DNA from: Chloroflexi bacterium UBA4733 | GTDB taxonomy: Bacteria > Chloroflexota > UBA4733 | Direction of reading: 5' to 3' | Assembly (NCBI GenBank): GCA_002404055.1 | Contig: DHIZ01000009.1 | Coordinates: forward strand, 3,592 to 26,177 | DNA length: 22,586 nt | Part shown: positions 1 through 6,159 of the stretch, piece by piece | Layout: each line of letters begins with the position of its first letter | Numbering within the stretch: position 1 is the stretch's first letter | Made by a program: the position numbers and the translations under genes | The notes under the pieces: generated by a model | Seen by the model: only the letters and a program-made list of their open reading frames with translations | Database searches by the model: none | What the model was told of the DNA's origin: nothing

Positions 1-1466
1 TGCTTGCCGTTGAGCACGTCCTGCACCATCGTCGCCATGTCGTTCCAGTACTGGATGCCGGCCGGCATGGTCGGTCGGTGATGCGAGACGGGCATGATTG
101 CCTGAAAGTCCTTGACGGTGGGGCCGAACGCCGCCACCTGTTTCGGCAGCAACTGCTCGCTGGCATCTTGCCGGGCCGGGGTGTCGCCGGTGATCTCGCA
201 GTTGATCAATTGCGCCTCAGCGCCGCCGAGGTAGCTGAGCAGCGTCCAGGCGGCGTCAGGGTTCTTGACGCCTTGCGGCAGAACATCGCACCAGATGCCC
301 GACCAGCTACTGGCCTTCCCACCGTCCGGCACGGGCCAGGGGGCCACGCCATAGTCGAAATCCGGGGCGTTCTTCTTATTGGAGGCGGAATTCCAGTTGC
401 CGTCGATCCACATGCCCATGTGGCCGGCGAGCGGTCCGCTCAGCTTGCCCTGGCTCTGCGCCTTATTGAACGTGGTCACCTTGTCGAGACCCAGGCGTTG
501 TACCTCCTGCTGGAAGTAGGTCAGAGCGGCGACATTCTTGGGATCGTTGGCCGTGACCTTCTGGCTGTTAGGGTCCCAGAAATCGCCGCCATACACCCAC
601 CCCCAGCCCCACAGCCAGACACCCTGACCGAACCAGGGAATGAAACCAACCTGACTATAGGTGTCACCAGTTGATTTGGTCAGCCGATCGGCAAGATCAT
701 TCGCCTCGCTCAACGTTGCGGGCGGCTTTTCCGGGTCCAACCCGGCATTGCGGAACAGCGTCTTGTTATAGAGCAGGCCGCGGACATCGTTGGTCCAGGG
801 GATGCCCCACGTCTTGCCGGCGTACTGGATCACCGTGCGCGAGGCCGGCCAGTAGTGGCTGGTGTCAAATTTGTCCCGCTGCATGTAGGAGTCCAGGGGC
901 ACGATGGCCTTCGTCAGCGCCCAACTGGCCAGGAGCAGGTCAGCGGCGGTCACAATGTCGGGCGGTGTACCGGCGGCAATCCGCGTCAGGACGGGCTGCT
1001 CATCCACGTCGCCAGTCCCCGACGTGTTATAGGTCACACTGACCTCGGGATGGGCCTTGATGAAGGCGTCCAGCGTGGCCCGATCCGCCTGCTGCTGGGG
1101 CGAGGTGGGTGGGCCGGCGATACCCTGCCACCATTCGATGCGCGTCGCCCCGGTACCGATCACCGCCGCGGCAGTCGACGTGGCCGAACTGCTGGCGCGA
1201 ACGCTCTGCGCCGTCCCGGCGGACGTGCTGACGCTGGACGTGGCTGTGGCAACCTGGCTCGTCGTCCCGGCGGCTTTCGGCGCGGCGGTGGGCGTCGCGG
1301 CCGCCCCGGTGGAAGTCACCGACGCCGTTGCGGACGTGCTGACGCTGGACGTGGTGACGGCGCTCGCGGCGCCGCAGGCCGCCAGGAGCGAGGACGACAG
1401 CAGCACGCTGGCGGCGCCGACGCTGCGCAGGACCGGGCGACGAGTAAGCTGAACGGAACGTGCCAT
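1..1466 (-). CDS. ABC transporter extracellular sugar-binding lipoprotein (family 1), partial at window edge
   Basis: Captures a sugar outside the membrane for an ABC importer. The visible 488 residues begin MARSVQLTRRPVLRSVG. A twin-arginine-like pair (R9-R10), a hydrophobic stretch and a lipobox LLAAC (Cys31) indicate a Tat-type lipoprotein signal. A low-complexity Ser/Thr/Ala linker of about 60 residues follows, and then the folded domain starts at TRIEWWQG. The later Trp/Gly/Asn-rich stretches (GVWLWGWGWVYGG, GHMGMWIDGNWN, GIWCDVLPQG) are typical of SBP_bac_1 sugar-binding proteins. The start at 1466 is preceded by AGGAAG at good spacing. The C-terminus lies beyond position 1, and any permease genes would be further left, outside the window. 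It is divergent from the IclR-type regulator, its likely controller. Family assignment is firm; the ligand is unknown. Confidence 0.9.
   Translation of the reverse strand, partial: MARSVQLTRRPVLRSVGAASVLLSSSLLAACGAASAVTTSSVSTSATASVTSTGAAATPTAAPKAAGTTSQVATATSSVSTSAGTAQSVRASSSATSTAAAVIGTGATRIEWWQGIAGPPTSPQQQADRATLDAFIKAHPEVSVTYNTSGTGDVDEQPVLTRIAAGTPPDIVTAADLLLASWALTKAIVPLDSYMQRDKFDTSHYWPASRTVIQYAGKTWGIPWTNDVRGLLYNKTLFRNAGLDPEKPPATLSEANDLADRLTKSTGDTYSQVGFIPWFGQGVWLWGWGWVYGGDFWDPNSQKVTANDPKNVAALTYFQQEVQRLGLDKVTTFNKAQSQGKLSGPLAGHMGMWIDGNWNSASNKKNAPDFDYGVAPWPVPDGGKASSWSGIWCDVLPQGVKNPDAAWTLLSYLGGAEAQLINCEITGDTPARQDASEQLLPKQVAAFGPTVKDFQAIMPVSHHRPTMPAGIQYWNDMATMVQDVLNGK
1220..1354. repeat. 24-bp direct repeat inside the lipoprotein linker
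   Basis: The same 24 bases (cggacgtgctgacgctggac followed by gtgg) occur at 1220-1243 and 1331-1354. They are 111 bp apart, exactly 37 codons, so both copies read in the same frame as the Ser-Val-Ser-Thr-Ser-Ala motif in the linker. This looks like in-frame duplication within a low-complexity tether rather than a regulatory repeat. Confidence 0.75.
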
Positions 1467-1586
1467 GGCTGGACTTCCTTTCTCTCTACCTGCGCGCCGG
1501 CTGGGAACACCCCAGGCCACCGGTGCGCCGGTGCGCTGCCGAGTCCATAGTGACGAACTCAGGACACGGAGATGAACCTCGGTGGC

Positions 1587-1616
1587 TTTCTACCATGCTA
1601 TCTTGCCGGCTGTCAA
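1587..1616 (-). promoter_or_regulatory. Candidate sigma-70-type promoter for the binding-protein gene
   Basis: Read leftward, TTGACA (complement of 1611-1616) is followed after 18 bases by TAGAAA (complement of 1587-1592). This would leave a leader of roughly 115 nt before the start codon at 1466. The -35 is a perfect consensus, but the -10 is weak and the spacer is one base long. It is a prediction from pattern only. Confidence 0.4.
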
Positions 1617-1703
1617 GCGTGCGGACGCTAATCGTACCAGCAAGCCCCCCCCCCTGCCGAGCGCTCCCAGACCGTCCGCCGGTGTGCCGAATCGCCCACA
1701 GCG

Positions 1704-1721
1704 AGTTCTGATGTGAGAACT
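1704..1721. promoter_or_regulatory. Perfect 6-6-6 palindrome, candidate regulator operator
   Basis: AGTTCT (1704-1709) and AGAACT (1716-1721) form a perfect inverted repeat around a 6-base spacer. It ends seven bases upstream of the TTGACA at 1729. The position just upstream of the regulator's own promoter, within a divergent control region, fits an operator for the IclR-type protein. No experimental or comparative support is available here. Confidence 0.4.
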
Positions 1722-1728
1722 GCAGCTC

Positions 1729-1758
1729 TTGACATGAACTCTGGCAGCGTGTTAGCAT
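1729..1758 (+). promoter_or_regulatory. Candidate sigma-70-type promoter for the IclR-fusion operon
   Basis: TTGACA at 1729-1734 is followed by TTAGCA after 17 bases or TAGCAT after 18 bases (1753-1758). Either places the transcript start some 30 bases ahead of the GTG start at 1796. Both divergent promoters in this gap carry a perfect TTGACA. Confidence 0.45.
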
Positions 1759-1795
1759 CGTCCGGCGGCGCGTTCACGCTCGACGGGGCACGGTA

Positions 1796-3601
1796 GTGAC
1801 ACAAGTTCTTGAGATGTTCGACCAGACCGCGCCGCTACGCCGCGATGCGCTCGTCAAGTCGGCTGATCGCTCGCTGGACATCCTTGAACTGCTGGCGGCG
1901 CATCCCGAAGGAGTCACCTTCGCTGAGGTGGTCAAGGAGCTCGAACTGCCGAAGAGCAGCGCGCACGCCCTGCTCCACACGCTCGTCGCTCGTCGCTACA
2001 GCGAACTGGCCCCGCGCGGCCGTCGGTACCGTCTGGGTCTGAAAGCGGCTGAGTTGAGCGCGGCGTACAGCCGGGGGCATACCCTGCTGGCCCGGGCGCG
2101 ATCTGCCGTCAGGGAGCTGGCGGCGCGCTGCGACGAGACCGCCCATCTGGCTGTGCTCGACGGTACCGACGTCCTCTACCTGCTCGCCGAGGAGAGCGAG
2201 CACAGCATGCGCCTGATCTCCCCGCTGGGACGGCGTCTCCCGGCCCACGCCGCCGCCAGCGGCAAGGTGCTCCTGGCCAGTCTGCCCGATACGGAGGTGG
2301 CGCGGCGCTACGCCGCCGGCGGCTTCGACGCGGCCCGCCTGCCGCAAATTACCTGGCGGACGGTCGCCACGCTCCCCGATCTGCTGCGCGAGCTCGCGGA
2401 GGTCCGCCGCTTCGGCCATGCCCACGATGTGGAGGGCTATGCCGAGGGTGTCCATTGCGTCGCCGCGCCGGTCCTTGATGCCGACGGGACGGTTGGCGCG
2501 GCCATCAGTGTGTCGGCGCCGATGGCGCGCCTCGATGCCGAGCGTCTGCCGAAGCTGACGGCGCTGGTGCGCGAGGTGGCGGGGGGCGTCTCCAGCGTCA
2601 GCGAGCAGCGCCCGCCGGCGGGGGCGCCGACGGCACGCCGCACGCCGGTCGCCTGGAGTATGGGATCAACCCTGGTTCCGGCCTATCGTGAGATGTACCG
2701 GAGCGTGCTGGCCGCGGCGTCGGCGTGCGCCGCGGACCTCTGGTGGACCGACGCCAACGAGGACGAGCTGAAACAGGCCTGTGACGTTCGGGAGTTGCTG
2801 GCTCAGCGGCCGGCTGTGCTGGTGCTCCATCCCGTCCACGCGGTCCACTCCGACACCCTCTTCCAGGCGGCCGCGGCGGCAAAGATCCCGGTGCTCTGCT
2901 TCCAGCGCCCGGTGCGGAGCAATGCCTTCGCGCTGTTCGTCGGCGGCGATACTTTCCAAGAGGGCGTGATCCAGATCGAGTTTGTCGCCGCGCACCTGCA
3001 CGGACACGGGAACGTCGTGCTGATTGAAGGTGATCCCTACAACGACAATGCGCGGAATGTGGCGGAAGGCAACCGGCACGCGCTTGCACGCTTCCCAGGT
3101 CTGCGCTTGCTGGCCGACGAGGTGAGTCCGCACTGGTCGCGGGCCACGGCCCGGCGTCTCGCTGCCGAGTTGCTCGACCGTTACGGACCCGGGCCGGCCG
3201 CAGGGAACATCGGTGTCCACGCCATCGTCTGCGCGAACGACGACATGGCGGGCGGAGTGGGCGAAGAGCTTGCCGAGCGTGGCCTGACTGGGCAGGTCTG
3301 CCTCGTCGGTGGCGACGGTGACCGGGAGGCGTTGGAGTGCCTGCAGACGGGCCGGCAGCAGGCCACCGTCTTCCAGGATCCGGCGGCGCTCGCCGGCCAG
3401 GCGTTGCAGGCCGCGGTGGCGCTCGCTCGCGGCGCGCTTGATCCGGAGAGTTTGCCGCGGCGCAGCCTGGTGTGGAGCCCGCCCGCGCGACCGGTCCCCG
3501 CGCTGGACGTACCCTATCAACTCATCACACGCGACAACCTGGGCGTGCTTGCCGGCTACTGGAACGAGTTCGCCGAAGACGTTGGGAAGGAGCGCCGGTA
3601 G
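1796..3601 (+). CDS. IclR-family transcriptional regulator fused to a periplasmic-binding-protein-like sugar-sensing domain
   Basis: A 601-residue regulator with two ligand-binding modules. Residues about 27-85 form the IclR winged helix-turn-helix (SLDILELLAAHPEGVTFAE, LPKSSAHALLHTLV). Residues about 90-268 form the IclR effector domain, with the usual PAHAAASGKVLLA and GYAEGVHCVAAPV blocks. After a short Pro/Ala/Arg linker, residues about 285-575 resemble Peripla_BP_4/LacI-type sugar-binding domains (WSMGSTLVPAYREMYRSVL, NVVLIEGDPYNDNA, VCANDDMAGGVGEELAE). Known IclR proteins are about 250-280 residues and end after the effector domain, so the extra 330 residues are unusual. It starts with GTG; an in-frame ATG at 1814 is an alternative. 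It heads an operon with sugar enzymes and probably senses a sugar in the cytoplasm. Confidence 0.9.
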   Translation: MTQVLEMFDQTAPLRRDALVKSADRSLDILELLAAHPEGVTFAEVVKELELPKSSAHALLHTLVARRYSELAPRGRRYRLGLKAAELSAAYSRGHTLLARARSAVRELAARCDETAHLAVLDGTDVLYLLAEESEHSMRLISPLGRRLPAHAAASGKVLLASLPDTEVARRYAAGGFDAARLPQITWRTVATLPDLLRELAEVRRFGHAHDVEGYAEGVHCVAAPVLDADGTVGAAISVSAPMARLDAERLPKLTALVREVAGGVSSVSEQRPPAGAPTARRTPVAWSMGSTLVPAYREMYRSVLAAASACAADLWWTDANEDELKQACDVRELLAQRPAVLVLHPVHAVHSDTLFQAAAAAKIPVLCFQRPVRSNAFALFVGGDTFQEGVIQIEFVAAHLHGHGNVVLIEGDPYNDNARNVAEGNRHALARFPGLRLLADEVSPHWSRATARRLAAELLDRYGPGPAAGNIGVHAIVCANDDMAGGVGEELAERGLTGQVCLVGGDGDREALECLQTGRQQATVFQDPAALAGQALQAAVALARGALDPESLPRRSLVWSPPARPVPALDVPYQLITRDNLGVLAGYWNEFAEDVGKERR

Positions 3602-3603
3602 CG

Positions 3604-3795
3604 ATGGCGAGGGTGCTCCAGTCCACAGTTCAGGCAGGCCCACTGGTCGATCTGCAGCGCGTCGAAACGCTCGTGGAGGGGTTGGATCACCCCGAAGGCG
3701 TGGCCTACGGGCCTGATGGGTATCTCTATGCCGGCGGTGAGGCGGGCCAGGTCTATCGCATTTCGCCGGCAGGCGAGTTGCAGCAGAGCGCCTGA
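3604..3795 (+). pseudogene. N-terminal stub of an SMP-30/gluconolactonase-like beta-propeller protein
   Basis: A 63-residue ORF (MARVLQSTVQAGPLVDL...) containing DHPEGVAYGPDGYLYAGG and GQVYRISPAGE, the first blade motif of SMP-30/gluconolactonase/strictosidine-synthase-like propellers. These proteins are normally about 300 residues, so about four fifths is missing. The rest cannot be nearby in another frame, because the next gene begins inside its stop codon (TGATG at 3793-3797) and fills the following 1.1 kb. GGAAGGAG lies upstream of the ATG, two bases after the regulator's stop. It is either an internal-deletion remnant that still couples translation to the next gene or, less likely, a functional micro-protein. 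As a lactonase remnant it would have suited the sugar dehydrogenase two genes downstream. Confidence 0.7.
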
Positions 3796-4880
3796 TGGTC
3801 ACCGTCAGAGAAGAGCGCCTGCCCGCCGGCTGGCAGGCCGTGCGGCTGGAGAACCAGGATCTGAGCGTCCTGCTGCTGCCGGAGAAGGGGAGTGACATCT
3901 ACGAGTTGCGCTCGCGGCCGCACGACCTGGACGTGCTTTGGAAGGCGCCCTGGGGCCTCCGTCCACCATCCGTCTCGACGGGCACGGCCATGCAGTCGGC
4001 GACGGTCTGGCTCGACCACTACGCCGGCGGCTGGCAGGAGCTCTTCCCCAACGCCGGCGACGCCTGCAGGTATCGAGGGGCGGAACTCGGCTTTCACGGT
4101 GAGGCCTCGGTTGCGCCCTGGCGCTACGAGATCATGACCGGTGAAGACGGCGGGCCCGAGGTCCGCCTGGAGCTCCGCTGCGCCCGGATGCCCTTCCGCC
4201 TGGAGAAGCGCGTCTCGCTCGATCCCGAGCGCCCGGTGCTGCGGCTCTGGGAGCGCGTCACCAATGAGAGTGCGGAGGCCATGCCCTTCATGTGGGGCCA
4301 CCACCTCGCCTTCGGCCCACCCTTCCTCGCTGAGGGCTGCACGCTGGAACTGCCGGCGATAGGGTTCGAGGCGGACGGACAGCAGACCGCCGTGTACACC
4401 TGGCTGACGCCCGGGCAGCGCTCGGGCTGGCCGAAAGCGCCGCGCGCCGATGGCGGGACAGTGGACCTGAGTCAGGTGCCCGGGCCGCAGGCCCACGTGG
4501 CCAACTTCGGTTACGCCTTGGACCTTCAGGAGGGCTGGTATGCGCTCACGAATCCCCGCCTTGGTTTGGGTGTCGGTCTGGTCTGGCCGCGTGAGGTGTT
4601 CTCCTGCGTGTGGATCTGGCAGGAGTTCCGGGGGACACTGGACTACCCGTGGTACGGGTCGACCTACGTGATGGGCGTGGAGCCGCAGACGAGCTATCCC
4701 GGCCGGGGGTTGCAGCGGGCGCTGGAGCAGGGTACCGCCCGCTGGTTGGCCCCGGGTGAGCAACTCCATGTGGAGTTGCGGGCGGTGCTGTTCGCCGACG
4801 AGGGGCGCGTGCAACGCATCACACCGGACGGGCGCGTCGTCTTCACCGAGCGGTCTGAAGAGCGAAAGGCGGCCGGCTGA
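3795..4880 (+). CDS. Aldose 1-epimerase (galactose mutarotase)-like protein
   Basis: A 361-residue protein of the galactose-mutarotase-like superfamily, which interconverts anomers of free sugars or binds carbohydrate. The visible motifs are GWQELFPNAGD, the ELGFHGEASVAPW block with a conserved His, the WGHHLAFGPPFL block, and the late VWIWQEFRGT and TSYPGRG segments. Among superfamily members it looks closer to the DUF4432-type branch than to classical GalM. The start codon overlaps the stop of the preceding stub (TGATG), and its own stop overlaps the next start in the same way, so translation is probably coupled. No signal peptide is visible, so it should be cytoplasmic. Substrate unknown; mutarotase activity is inferred from the fold only. 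Confidence 0.8.
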   Translation: MVTVREERLPAGWQAVRLENQDLSVLLLPEKGSDIYELRSRPHDLDVLWKAPWGLRPPSVSTGTAMQSATVWLDHYAGGWQELFPNAGDACRYRGAELGFHGEASVAPWRYEIMTGEDGGPEVRLELRCARMPFRLEKRVSLDPERPVLRLWERVTNESAEAMPFMWGHHLAFGPPFLAEGCTLELPAIGFEADGQQTAVYTWLTPGQRSGWPKAPRADGGTVDLSQVPGPQAHVANFGYALDLQEGWYALTNPRLGLGVGLVWPREVFSCVWIWQEFRGTLDYPWYGSTYVMGVEPQTSYPGRGLQRALEQGTARWLAPGEQLHVELRAVLFADEGRVQRITPDGRVVFTERSEERKAAG

Positions 4881-5662
4881 TGGCTGAGTTCGACGGCAAG
4901 GTGGTCGTCGTCACCGGCGCCGGAATGGGGATCGGTCGTGCCTCCGCCCTGGCATTTGCCCGTGAAGGCGCCGCTGTCGTGGTCGTCGACGTGAACCGAG
5001 CCGCTGCCGAGGAGACGGCAGAGCAGATCGCGGCCATTGGCAGACAGAATCTGGTGGTGCAGGCGGATGTCTCCCAGCGGACCGACGCCGAGCGCATCGC
5101 GGCCGAGGCGATGCGCGTCTTCGGTGGGGTGGACGTGCTGCACAACAACGCCGGCATCCAGCGCTACGGGACGGTCCTGGACACACCGGAAGCGGTCTGG
5201 GATGAGGTGCTCAGCGTCAACCTCAAGAGCGTCTTTCTCGTCTCGAAGTACGTCGTCCCTCTGATCCAGCAGCGTGGCGGTGGCGCCGTGGTGAACACAT
5301 CGAGTGTCCAGGGACTTGCCAGCCAGCCGAACGTCGCAGCCTACGCGGCCAGCAAGAGCGGGATGCTCGGGCTGACGCGCAGCATGGCCGTGGACCTGGC
5401 GCCGGGCATTCGTGTGAACGCGGTGCTGCCGGGGACGGTGAATACTCCAATGCTCGAGTGGGCCGCCAGTCTGGACCCGAACCCGCAGCGGGTGTACGAC
5501 GCCTGCAACGCCATGCACCTGCTCGGACGCATCGCGCAACCGGAGGAAATCGCCAACGTCGTGCTCTTTCTGGCGAGCCCGCGGGCCTCGTTCGTGACCG
5601 GCGGCGCTTACCTGGTTGACGGTGGGCTGCTCACGCCCATCGGCGGTGTACCCAAACCCTGA
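4880..5662 (+). CDS. SDR-family NAD-dependent sugar/alcohol dehydrogenase
   Basis: A 260-residue classical short-chain dehydrogenase. The cofactor motif TGAGMGIG lies at residues 12-19, and Asp37 at the end of strand 2 favours NAD over NADP. NNAG is at 89-92 and the catalytic tetrad is Asn114, Ser142, Tyr155 and Lys159 (YAASK). The C-terminal GGAYLVDGGLL is typical. Its start overlaps the previous gene's stop (TGATG). Next to an aldose epimerase, and in a window with a lactonase-type amidohydrolase and a rhamnonate-dehydratase-like enzyme, it is a good candidate for the sugar 1-dehydrogenase (L-rhamnose, L-fucose or similar) that produces a lactone. This specificity is inferred from context; an SDR acting later, on a keto-deoxy acid, is an alternative. 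Confidence 0.9.
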   Translation: MAEFDGKVVVVTGAGMGIGRASALAFAREGAAVVVVDVNRAAAEETAEQIAAIGRQNLVVQADVSQRTDAERIAAEAMRVFGGVDVLHNNAGIQRYGTVLDTPEAVWDEVLSVNLKSVFLVSKYVVPLIQQRGGGAVVNTSSVQGLASQPNVAAYAASKSGMLGLTRSMAVDLAPGIRVNAVLPGTVNTPMLEWAASLDPNPQRVYDACNAMHLLGRIAQPEEIANVVLFLASPRASFVTGGAYLVDGGLLTPIGGVPKP

Positions 5663-5700
5663 GGGAAGGCCAAGTCTGGGGGGCCTCGCCCTTCTTCGTT
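5663..5700 (+). terminator. Weak terminator-like hairpin after the SDR gene
   Basis: GGGAAGGCC (5663-5671) can pair with GGCCTCGCCC (5682-5691), with one internal mismatch or bulge. The sequence TTCTTCGTT follows. It sits directly behind the SDR stop codon. The stem is imperfect and the T-run is interrupted, so termination strength is uncertain. Confidence 0.35.
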
Positions 5701-5718
5701 GCTTCGCCGGAGTTGACA

Positions 5719-6054
5719 TCAGAGAAAGCGATACAGTTCCCACCAGGCGAGCGCGGTCCGGTCTTGCAGATGCCTGTAGTCGGGCAGCACGCCGCCGGCA
5801 TCGGCCAGCACCTGTCCATGCATGCGGCGCGCCATGTCCGGCTGGGACTTGACCACATCGTGCTGCTGCGCCGGGTCCCGGCGCATGTCAAAGAGCCGGG
5901 CGTCGCCGCCATCGCCACGCGCCATGTACACGTAGTCATCGCTGCGACACCACACATACTCGTCAATGCCGGCGGTCATGTAGCTCCGTGCCGGGATGCT
6001 TCCCTTTTGGTCTGCCAGGCGCCGACCGAGAACTGGGTAATCAACAGAGTCGCG
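5719..6054 (-). pseudogene. C-terminal remnant of a sulfatase
   Basis: The minus-strand frame from 6054 to the stop at 5719 encodes about 111 residues, bounded upstream by an in-frame TGA at 6055-6057. It reads DYPVLGRRLADQKGS, then ARSYMTAGIDEYVWC, then GDGGDARLFDMRRDPAQQ and VLADAGGVLPDY. This is the typical end of arylsulfatase/alkaline-phosphatase-superfamily sulfatases, where the loop before the C-terminal subdomain describes 'LFDMRRDP'. The catalytic N-terminal 350 or so residues, including the Cys/Ser formylglycine motif, are absent. The only long internal ATG is at 5979. It lies downstream of the second binding-protein gene and probably once followed it. Most likely a decayed gene; expression as a short peptide cannot be excluded. 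Confidence 0.65.
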
Positions 6055-6159
6055 TCAGTTGCCCTATCCGGCAATGATGCTGGTGAAACGTGCAAAACGT
6101 TGCGGCGCACTCGCCGCCGTCGTCAGAGATCCAGGTGCCGTGTACGATCTGCATCACGC

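Larger units (their letters stand above)
1467..1795. promoter_or_regulatory. Divergent control region between sugar-binding lipoprotein and IclR-type regulator
   Basis: This 329-bp gap holds no credible gene. Its contents are a candidate promoter for each flanking gene and a small perfect palindrome next to the rightward promoter, each listed separately. It also contains a run of nine C at about 1647-1655. Divergent placement of a regulator and the transport gene it probably controls is common for IclR and LacI systems. Confidence 0.5.

Noticed and set aside
78..1550. Several plus-strand frames opposite the first binding-protein gene
   Set aside because: The minus-strand frame encodes an unmistakable lipoprotein signal and an SBP_bac_1 domain, while the plus frames are fragmented and Arg/Gly-rich.
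2666..3898. 410-residue open frame on the minus strand opposite the IclR fusion
   Set aside because: It is antisense to a clear regulator with recognisable domains. It is Arg/Pro/Gly-rich, matches no family I recognise, and is an expected by-product of high GC.
3753..5743. Two long minus-strand frames opposite the epimerase and SDR genes (3753-4814 and 4694-5743)
   Set aside because: Both are antisense to well-supported genes. Their composition is typical of GC-rich shadows and they lack family motifs.
6058..6159. Possible further sulfatase sequence upstream of the remnant
   Set aside because: Translated in all three minus-strand frames, this 100-bp stretch gave no recognisable sulfatase motif, so the remnant is ended at the in-frame TGA.
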